From positions 29,904,946-29,968,945 of the forward strand of contig CM043969.1 of assembly GCA_014529385.2 (NCBI GenBank): a stretch of DNA of 64,000 nt, given 5' to 3'. The DNA comes from Adiantum capillus-veneris (lineage: Eukaryota > Streptophyta > Polypodiopsida > Polypodiales > Pteridaceae). This document shows positions 23,190 through 30,816 of this stretch, one piece after another. Every line of letters starts with the position of its first letter. Within the stretch, counting starts at the first letter, position 1. A program made the translations under genes and the position numbers. The notes under the pieces were generated by a model, which had not been told where the DNA came from, ran no database searches, and saw only the letters and a list, made by a program, of their open reading frames with translations.

Positions 23190-24400
23190 GTTAGACAAGA
23201 CAAAGACATGATAGATTCATTAAAAAGTACAAACTCGTCCGTGAACAATGGACTGAGATACAATTTCTGTAAGTATGGAATCAGAATGTCTTCAAGGTAA
23301 AAATCGAAGGAATGCCCCTCGAAAGAAGGTGGTGAGATAGTTGTTCCCGACGGATTTAGTTCTCCCTTTTCAGGAGTATCATCAATCAGTAGTGTATTAG
23401 TTGCATCAAAGGGTACACCGATTTGGCTAAACGGTTTGTACAAAAGAGGTAAGTGTGGTTTTTTAGGGTGGTAGTGGCCCTCGACGGTAACGCATTTTCT
23501 TTGATCATACAAAAAGGCAAAATCTGACGTGTGAGTGCCGCATACACTACAAACTATTGTAACTAGTGGCGACAAGTTTTGCCTTTGCATTGAAGACCAT
23601 ATGGCAACTCTGAAGCGCGGAAGAAGAAACTGAATAAATTCCTTGGTTCCTGGACTAACCACTACTCGACAAGTTCCCATCCGAAACGTTTGCAAATCCT
23701 CAAAGGGTTCTATGTCACCGAGAGGCACGCGCATCAGCAGCAATCCATTGAGGTCCAAGATAATCAACCTCTGTAAAAGTTGACAAGTACATATAAGTAT
23801 TTAGAAGCTGAACATATTTTGCCATACTTGAATAGACATTACCGGAACAACCGTATCTACAGGTAGCAAGGGTCCATACTGGGTCTCTGTAGTGTTGATG
23901 TCGTTGTTGCTCTCCTCTGCTTTAGCTTCATCATTCACATCTTCATAGTCATCATTCACATCTTCATCAGGGGTCTCCCCCATGGCTCTTTCTGCCTCAT
24001 TCAAGGTTTCCTCCAAGGTCTTTTCCTTTTCCTCGGTTGATCGGCTTGCCTCATACATCCTTGCCTGATCCATATCAGTTTGCTCATCCCTAGGCCTACT
24101 TTCCTCATCTATATCCTTTTGCTCATCTATAGGCCTTCTTTCCTCATCTTGGGTTTCATCCATAGGATCTTTTGGCTCCTCCACTGGCTGACTTGGCTCT
24201 TTCATTGTCTCCTCTGGTTGTACACTAGCACCTTCCATATGCTCATTTGACCTTTCCTCATCCTCGGCTCTTTCATCTTCTGCTGATATGACCCCCTCGG
24301 CCCGTTGTGATTCCACTGTATCGGATGCAGAGGTTTGTCATGGTGGCACGTCATGTATTGTCATATCAATAGTGCGGTCATCCAAGCCGCTATCTTCAGG
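23126..24400 (-). pseudogene. Exons 5-6 of gene 2: acidic linker and FCP1/NIF-like HAD domain
   Basis: Exon 5 (24400-23843) begins PEDSGLDD, carries a TGA (24338-24340), then runs as an Asp/Glu-rich linker with repeated D-E-x-x-R-P units. A 72-nt intron leads to exon 6 (23770-23126), starting RLIILDLNGLLL. The LDLNGLL motif is the HAD nucleophile loop as found in plant FCP1/NIF-like proteins, with Asn for the second Asp. SPGTKEFIQFL and FRVAIWSSM follow, then LLIDDTPEK with the acidic motif. CTD-type phosphatases dephosphorylate Ser/Thr; the target here is unknown. The C-terminus reads into the (TC)n tract, so the last ~15 residues are repeat-coded. Confidence 0.78.
23131..23186. repeat. (TC)n microsatellite
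   Basis: 56 bp of TC repeats. On the minus strand it is translated as the Arg-Glu repeat at the C-terminus of gene 2. Confidence 0.97.
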
Positions 24401-25261
24401 CTCTCTAGGGCTAGACATAGTAAGCAGGTGTTGTATTAAACTTACCTGGTATCTTTGCAAATAATCATATGTGTAGTTTTTTAAAGCACTCTGCAAAATT
24501 GAAAGACCACATGGTGAGAATTCTTCTATAAACTAAACCAAAACTGACTGAATGCATTGCCAAATGGTTACCTTAGTCATGAAAGGTTTTAATGCAAAGT
24601 AGCTTTGCAGGACATATTCTGCATGGAGAAGACATCTCCAGCCGCAATAATTTCCATCGGTTTGATTTGGGACAGGTACATCTTTGATTGGGGCCTTGTA
24701 TAAAGAGGTTGTTGCTTGCCTATGGCAAGCTATGTGGAAGGTATCCATATGCTCATTTGACCTTTCCTCATCCTCGGCTCTTTCATCTTCTGCTGATATG
24801 ACCCCCTCGGCCCGTTGTGATTCCACTGTATCGGATGCAGAGGTTTGTCATGGTGGCACGTCATGTATTGTCATATCAATAGTGCGGTCATCCAAGCCGC
24901 TATCTTCAGGCTCTCTAGGGCTAGACATAGTAAGCAGGTGTTGTATTAAACTTACCTGGTATCTTTGCAAATAATCATATGTGTAGTTTTTTAAAGCACT
25001 CTGCAAAATTGAAAGACCACATGGTGAGAATTCTTCTATAAACTAAACCAAAACTGACTGAATGCATTGCCAAATGGTTACCTTAGTCATGAAAGGTTTT
25101 AATGCAAAGTAGCTTTGCAGGACATATTCTGCATGGAGAAGACATCTCCAGCCGCAATAATTTCCATCGGTTTGATTTGGGACAGGTACATCTTTGATTG
25201 GGGCCTTGTATAGTTCATACCTTCCACATAGCTTGCCATAGGCAAGCAACAACCTCTTTAT
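24231..25261 (-). repeat. ~470-bp direct duplication with inverted 45-bp junction
   Basis: About 24231-24699 and 24741-25216 are essentially identical at an offset of 510 nt. At the junction, 24700-24744 is the reverse complement of 25217-25261. In consequence part of exon 3 and exons 4-5 of gene 2 are present twice, and a chimeric open frame (24533-24826, minus) joins the acidic ESQRAEG segment to the protease Cys segment. Lack of divergence indicates a very recent event. Confidence 0.92.
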
Positions 25262-25629
25262 ACAACTGCACAAAGCAATATCAAGATGTTAGCTTGAGGC
25301 TTCAAATTTACATGGATATCTATAAGAAACACTTTCTGATACATAACACTTACAACCTAATTTCAGGGTGGGTTCCTTTTATTGAATTGAACACCCACAC
25401 TGCTGGTTGGTCAACATCAAGGCATATGAGACTCTAGTGATGGTTGTTCTCATATGGAAAGATGATGACAGTAACTTCCAGCATAGCACAGTGGAGAAAC
25501 CAACTCTCAAAGGTCCCAGATGGACTGTTCTTCTGTCTAATAATCACTGACATTTGTGGATCAAGAAGAAACACCTCCGTGTGGGTGTGTAGTGGGAGTT
25601 GACTTTTGATCAAGTTGCAGAGAGTAAAC
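25082..25629 (-). pseudogene. Exons 2-3 of gene 2: Ulp1/SENP-like (C48) cysteine protease domain
   Basis: Exon 2 (25629-25354) holds PYENNHH*SLICLDV...VWVFNSI, where C48 proteases have H-W-x-L followed by an Asp in Y-x-D-S. The catalytic His is present, the Trp codon is TAG (25434-25436) and the Asp position is Asn. Exon 3 (25265-25082) holds VPNQTDGNYCGWRCLLHAEYVL, matching the Q-x-N/D-G-x-x-C-G-W/V motif with catalytic Gln and Cys. Family members cleave SUMO or related modifiers. Such proteases are common passengers of Mutator-like and CACTA-like plant transposons. Activity is unlikely in this copy, given the stop and the Asn. Confidence 0.82.
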
Positions 25630-25686
25630 CTGAGTTAGCAAACCTATTATCTGAGTTTTCAAAGATAGCAAGATAGTAACACTTAC

Positions 25687-26513
25687 TTAATACAAGCATA
25701 GATAATTGTGTCTAAAATCTGAGCATCTGGATTCTGCAATAAATTAATGTCCACTTTTTCCAGAGCTAGCTTTCTGGCTCCATCTACAAATGGTATCTCT
25801 GCAAGCAAACCATCCTTCATTGAAAGTAGAGTTTCTTGATTGCTTGCCTCTATGGACAGGGTCACATTGCATTCTATTTGCCTCTGGGACTCCACTGCTA
25901 CTTTTGCTTTCTCCTTAAGCTCTGCTTCCCTCATGTCCTGTGTTTGGCGAGCAATAGTCTCTGCCCTTGCCCTTGTATTCACATCATGTGTGACATCTAC
26001 AACTGTGAGTTGTGGCACTAGCTCAAGGGGGTATAACAAAATTTCCCTCATTTTCTTATCCCTGCAGACATTGGGGACCAGTAGTTTGTCATACCTCCAC
26101 CTTATTCTTTTCAGTGTCTCACTATCTTTGTCCATTATAGTAACCCTGTGGGCATGGGTTGCAACAATGGTGATGTCACTGAAGTACTCTAGTAGGAAGT
26201 CCTCTGCTGCTTCTTGTAGAGCCATCAATGCCACCACCTTCCACCTTTTGGTGCCCCAGGTAGCTTCTTCACATATGGACCTCACCATCCTCTGAAAGGG
26301 CAGCTTTGGTATGCATAAATCTACACATTTCTGTGCCTTTCTGATTTCTCTGAAAAGTCCCATGCAGGATTGTAACTTCTTCACCCTTGGACCTTTCAGA
26401 ATTTTATTGGGTTTTCCAAGTCTCTTCTTTGGGGTTGCAGATCTGCTACTTGCCTTAGCTGCTAATCCTGGTCCCTTGCATGCCTTCCTTGCAGTGGATT
26501 TTGTTCTAGCCAT
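25687..26513 (-). CDS. Exon 1 of gene 2: histone H3/CENH3-like domain with C-terminal extension
   Basis: The 275 residues begin MARTKSTARK, copying the H3 tail residues R2, T3, K4, T6, A7, R8 and K9, with S10 replaced by Ala. The fold follows with FREIRKAQK (54-62), IPKLPFQRMVR (67-77), ALMALQEAAEDFLLEYFSD (about 93-111) and HAHRVTIMDKD (117-127). The RW before the second helix and AED after ALQEA are shared with plant CENH3, while KLPFQR is canonical H3. The loop between helices 1 and 2 is altered. Residues ~145-275 are an unfamiliar extension with a charged helical stretch. The start is the only ATG giving the conserved tail. A nucleosomal role is inferred from homology only. Confidence 0.88.
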
Positions 26514-26534
26514 TTCACTGTATACAAATAGAGG

Positions 26535-26586
<52 letters not shown>

Positions 26587-26649
26587 CCTCTCCCTCTCCT
26601 TTCTATAGCTTAGTATATTTAAAGAGAGAGAGAGAGTGAGAGACTCCCA

Positions 26650-26713
26650 TTACTAACGGCGCACGTGGAGCATGTTTTGACCTCAAAAAACACCTCCGCG
26701 TGCTGTTAGTATA
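26650..26713. repeat. Hairpin H1 (ACTAA-GGCGC family)
   Basis: TACTAACGGCGCACGTGGAG is paired with CTCCGCGTGCTGTTAGTA across a ~24-nt loop, with a few mismatches. It is followed by TA. Confidence 0.85.
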
Positions 26714-26829
26714 AGGTAACAGAAAGACTCTCTCTCTCTATCTCTCTCTCTCTCTCTTTCCCCCGCCTTACATCCTCTCTCTATAACACTCACACATACA
26801 CACATAAATACATACACTGGTGGATGCAC

Positions 26830-26890
26830 ATTACTAAAGGCGCGCATAGAGACATGCACACCGGTTGTGCCTCTCTACGCGCGCCTTTAG

Positions 26891-26894
<4 letters not shown>
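26830..26894. repeat. Hairpin H2 (ACTAA-GGCGC family)
   Basis: TTACTAAAGGCGCGCATAGA is paired with TCTACGCGCGCCTTTAGTA. The loop itself contains a second palindrome, GCACACCGGTTGTGC. Almost the whole 63 bp can fold. Confidence 0.9.

Positions 26895-26949
<55 letters not shown>
26894..26949. repeat. (AG)n microsatellite
   Basis: 56 bp of AG repeats directly abutting hairpin H2. Confidence 0.97.
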
Positions 26950-26950
<1 letters not shown>

Positions 26951-26955
26951 CTCTG

Positions 26956-27284
26956 TGTGTGTGTGTGTCTGTATGTGTGTGTGTGTATGTTATATTTGTG
27001 TGTCTATGTGTTTGTGAGTGTGTGTGTGTGTGTGTGTGTGTATGTTATATTTGTGTCTTGTGTATGTTATATTTGTCTGTGTGTGTGTGTGTGTGTGTGT
27101 GTATGTTATATTTGTGTGTCTGTGTGTTTGTGAGTGTGTGTGTCTCTGTGTGGGTCTGTTTGTGTGTGTGTATGTTATATTTGTGTCTCTGTGTGTTTGT
27201 GTGTATGTTATATTTGTCTGTTTCTCTGTGTGTGTGTGTGTGTGTATGTTATATTTGTGTGTCTGTGTGTTTGTGAGTGAGTGA

Positions 27285-27337
<53 letters not shown>

Positions 27338-27364
27338 GTGTTTGTGAGTGTATGTGTGTGTTGT
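26956..27364. repeat. (GT)n tract with ATGTTATATTTGT minisatellite
   Basis: GT-rich tract in which TGTATGTTATATTTGT recurs seven times, at about 26985, 27041, 27062, 27102, 27171, 27204 and 27243. It is often followed by GTGTCTGTGTGTTTGTGAGTG. Open frames here are repeat artefacts. Confidence 0.9.
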
Positions 27365-27734
27365 TTGTTAAGACAGAGCTAGATATGCAATATACTCTGA
27401 CAGAAACAGAGAGAGAGATAGAGGCAAAGGCAGAGGGAAATTTCAGAAGCAGAGGGAGAGAGAGAGAGGGCCAAACCTTTTAAGGACGCAGACCTTCGTT
27501 ATGTCGAAGATGGGTCGGCTTGCTGTCGGAGACGCAGACGACGGCTCTTTCTCTCTCTCTCTCGTTCACTCTCTCTCTTTCACGAGGTGTGGTTTTTCTC
27601 TCTCATGACCTCTATATATGACGTACAAAAGTATACGGTCTCAATAATGACCGCACGTGTGACAACATGCAATTATATTCTATTTTATAGTAACACGTGG
27701 GGCGCCGCCGTGTGTATCCGTTATAAGTGTGATT

Positions 27735-27759
27735 TTGAGAGAGAGAAAGAGAGAGAACC

Positions 27760-27814
<55 letters not shown>

Positions 27815-27908
27815 CATAGAAAGAGTGAAGGAGAGAGAGAGAGACCGATTGAGAGAGAGATAGAGAGAGGGACCGATTGAGAGAGAGAGCCTCATTAATG
27901 CCAGAGAG

Positions 27909-27983
<75 letters not shown>

Positions 27984-28068
27984 CATAGAAAGAGAGAAGG
28001 AGAGAGAGAGAGACCGATTGAGAGAGAGATAGAGAGAGAGATAGAGAGAGGGAGAGAGACAGAGAGTT
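27735..28068. repeat. (GA)n with higher-order ACCATAGA/ACCGATTGA repeats
   Basis: GA tract interrupted by GAACCATAGA (27755, 27812 and 27981) and GAGACCGATTGAGAG-like units (27842, 27869 and 28011), so blocks of ~60-100 bp have been duplicated. Confidence 0.85.
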
Positions 28069-28189
28069 TGACAGACAGAAAGCAATGGAGGAGACACCTC
28101 CCTTGGAGTTTTTGCAAACCCCACCAACAAAAGGTGATCTCTCACTCTTTCTCTCTGTATTTCCAACAGTTGGTAGCAAATTGTGTGTG

Positions 28190-28317
28190 TGTGTGTAAAC
28201 AAAGAAAAACCCATACTGTTGTTCAACACACACACACCTCAACACATACTTACATAGACAGACACACACATACACACACACACACACACACACCTCAACA
28301 CATACTTACATAGATAG

Positions 28318-28390
<73 letters not shown>

Positions 28391-28475
28391 AACACACACA
28401 CACACCTCAACACATACTTACATAGACAGACAGACACACACACACACACACAAACAAACACACACACACAGAGAC

Positions 28476-28478
<3 letters not shown>
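28190..28478. repeat. (CA)n with CCTCAACACATACTTACATAG units
   Basis: CA tract in which CTCAACACATACTTACATAG occurs three times (about 28236, 28293 and 28406), each followed by AGACA. Confidence 0.9.

Positions 28479-28544
<66 letters not shown>
28479..28544. repeat. (TC)n microsatellite
   Basis: 66 bp of TC repeats between the CA tract and hairpin H3. Confidence 0.97.
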
Positions 28545-28548
<4 letters not shown>

Positions 28549-28551
28549 CCC

Positions 28552-28618
28552 CGTTACTAACGGCGCACAGAGCCAACCAAACACTGGCTACAGCTCTCTC
28601 CGCGCGCCTATAGTATAG
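28552..28618. repeat. Hairpin H3 (ACTAA-GGCGC family)
   Basis: GTTACTAACGGCGCACAGAG is paired with CTCTCCGCGCGCCTATAGTA, with several mismatches. Followed by TA. Confidence 0.8.
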
Positions 28619-28621
28619 TTA

Positions 28622-28663
<42 letters not shown>

Positions 28664-28667
<4 letters not shown>

Positions 28668-28732
28668 GTACTTAAGGCGCGCATAGAGAGTTGCAAAAAG
28701 TTTGTTTCGTCCTTGCGCGCCTTTAGTACAAA
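28664..28732. repeat. Hairpin H4 (ACTAA-GGCGC family)
   Basis: TTGTACTTAAGGCGCGC is paired with GCGCGCCTTTAGTACAA (one mismatch), with a ~30-nt loop. Confidence 0.88.
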
Positions 28733-28735
28733 GAG

Positions 28736-28890
<155 letters not shown>

Positions 28891-28949
28891 GACTTGTCAT
28901 GTTTCCTGATGAATAGGATTAAGGTCCAGTAGGCAGAAGAGGCTGAAAC

Positions 28950-30243
28950 CTGACCCAGAGCTTGTGCCAGGATTTCAACCTTTGCAGGCTCGGTTGCTTA
29001 ATGTTTCTGCAAAAGAACTGCTGACTTTTGTCAGGAAATATCTGAAGAAGAGTCAATTGGTGAAGATCAATCAGAGAGGTCACCAGGCCAAGAGGATCCC
29101 TCACCCTACAAGGGTCCCTCACCCTGTACAGTGCTTGTCAAGAAAAATACAAGAAAGAGGAATATAGACTTCTTAGATGATGCAGATGTGCCAGAAAGCA
29201 GTCCCTGTGCAACTAAAGGTAAAGCCAAAGAGGATGTGTCTTCTCTGGAAGACCCAGCTGCAACTGATGAGAGGCTGTTTGATTTTGCAGCATCTTGTGG
29301 TGTTGGGGACAAGTTTGATCTAGTTCATTCTATGTTTAACCCAAAGTTTGACATTGAAGACCTGTTAGCTCAGCACAATGAATTCTTGCAGTCCTACAGA
29401 GATAAGTTTGAAGTGATGGTGCAGGTAGGGAGGGTTGTTCTGCCCACTATGACTCTTGTGTATTTAAATGACTGTGGTGGAAAGGGACAGGGACTGAAGA
29501 AGTATAGGGAATTACCACCTTCTTGCCGACATTCAGCCTGCCCTTTGCACCAAAAAGAATGCAAACTCATTCAGGAATCCTTTGGCTTTATGATTTACCT
29601 AAACAACCTGTTTGGATTCCTCATGCAGAATCCTGATGAGGTGTTAGAGGAGCAGGATGCAGCACCAGATGAAGAATGCGAGGAGACAACTCACATACAA
29701 GAAGTCGAGGAGGTTGAAGATATAATCGACCTTGAGGTTGAGGCAATTGAAGTACAAAGAAGTAAGATTCTCTCTGTGAAAACCACAGAAATCAAACTTC
29801 CTTTGGATGTCAGTAACTTCACTGAGAAGCATGCTCAGATGATGCTGCCTGCTGTGCCTGACTTCAGGATTGGAGACAGGACCTATATCTTTTTACATGA
29901 TGTGCAAAGCATCTTTTATTTAAGGGAGGATTTCTCCCTAGTTATTATTTTCAGAGTCCAAGAGGAGAGGAGTGGATTTGTTTCAGAGGATAGTAGTGAT
30001 GATGAGGCAATGGAAACATCCAGCAATCCAATGGAATGCCTCTGAAGATGCTTTGAGAAAGCTAAAAAATACAAGGAGACACTACCTGATGAAGCCACCT
30101 TCCAAGCAATAAGACAAAGCCTAAGATCATCAACAAGTAACAAAGAAGTGGAGGATTGGTTTAGCCATTCAGGTCAGGGGTCAACTACATCTGTAGACCT
30201 GTGGAAGGAAAACCTCTTTCTATTGGATGAGAGCTTCATGGTA

Positions 30244-30299
<56 letters not shown>

Positions 30300-30795
30300 A
30301 CTTACTCTGACATGATATGTGCAGTCTTGGATTGCTGACAAGGATGAATTCCTTCGGCGGCAGACTCGAGAGTATTGTGGAAGGGATGCGGCCCTAGCGC
30401 ATTACCTTTCAAATCTTTGCGAGTCGCCGATAGTAGTTTTTCACACTTCCATGTCACAAGAGGGTTCAATAGCAACTTACACATTCAAAACACTATCACG
30501 CTTCTTGGGTGGACCCGTGCTGCCCAAAAGTGCAGATAAAGTCATTCTTGTGGACAAAGTGTTTGCTAGAGATTGTTTTGGTTACTGCCCGGGCTATACA
30601 GGTGGTCGGGTAGCGTATTACTACACCTACACAGCAATGGCACTAGCTCTTGGTAGACAAAACCCAGATGAACTTTTAGAGTATGGCAAACATCTCATGA
30701 TTCGTTACAAGGGTGACGTGCCAAAAAACAAAATTGAACCTTCAAAATCTTGGTACACTTCAAGTAGCAATTGTATAAGATCATGTGTTACATAA
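28950..30795 (+). pseudogene. Module gene 3: unknown acidic protein, decayed by one stop
   Basis: I do not recognise this protein. The main exon is open from at least 29050 (ISEEESIGEDQSERS...) to 30240 in one frame, apart from a TGA at 30043-30045. An 84-nt intron (30241-30324; GTAACT donor, TGCAG acceptor) contains a (GT)n tract. The last exon (30325-30795) joins in phase 0. The N-terminal part is acidic/Ser-rich with KKNTRKR, then SCRHSACPLHQKECK (Cys/His), a second acidic stretch, PDFRIGDRTYIFLHDVQSIFYLRED, and in exon 2 FLRRQTREYCGRDAALAHYL and CFGYCPGYTGGRVAYYYTYTA. The start is uncertain: another frame (28960-29070, RLKPDPELVPGFQPLQ...) may be an upstream exon or mark a frameshift. Its stop lies 21 nt from that of gene 4. 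Confidence 0.55.
30241..30324 (+). other. Intron of gene 3 with (GT)n
   Basis: 84 nt, GTAACT donor and ATGTGCAG acceptor. About 50 nt of it is an uninterrupted (GT)n tract. Confidence 0.75.
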
Positions 30796-30816
30796 ATTTT
30801 GTACAATGTCATCCAC

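Larger units (their letters stand above)
23126..26513 (-). pseudogene. Module gene 2: H3-like / Ulp1-like / FCP1-like fusion, decayed
   Basis: Six exons chain in phase: 26513-25687, 25629-25354, 25265-25082, 25000-24956, 24400-23843 and 23770-23126. Donors are GTAAGT, GTAAGT, GTAACC, GTAAGT and GTAATG; all acceptors end AG. The product would have about 840 residues: histone H3/CENH3-like fold, coiled-coil extension, C48 protease-like domain, Asp/Glu-rich linker, HAD phosphatase-like domain. Two in-frame stops break it (TAG at 25434-25436, TGA at 24338-24340). A ~470-bp duplication repeats exons 3-5 in part. It could instead be two genes (H3-Ulp1 and acidic-FCP1), but I see no intervening start or terminator that demands this. 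Fusion of these domains is not known to me. Confidence 0.6.

Noticed and set aside
24533-24826. Separate small gene (acidic N-terminus plus Cys motif)
   Set aside because: It is a by-product of the 24.2-25.3 kb duplication-inversion, not an independent gene.
27500-27606. Small frame starting MSKMGRLAVGDADDG in the divergent hub
   Set aside because: 35 codons running into a CT tract; no support beyond an ATG. Kept only as a unique island.
26959-28400. CRISPR-like spaced repeats
   Set aside because: Repeat units are irregular, low-complexity and eukaryotic; there are no regular spacers or cas genes.
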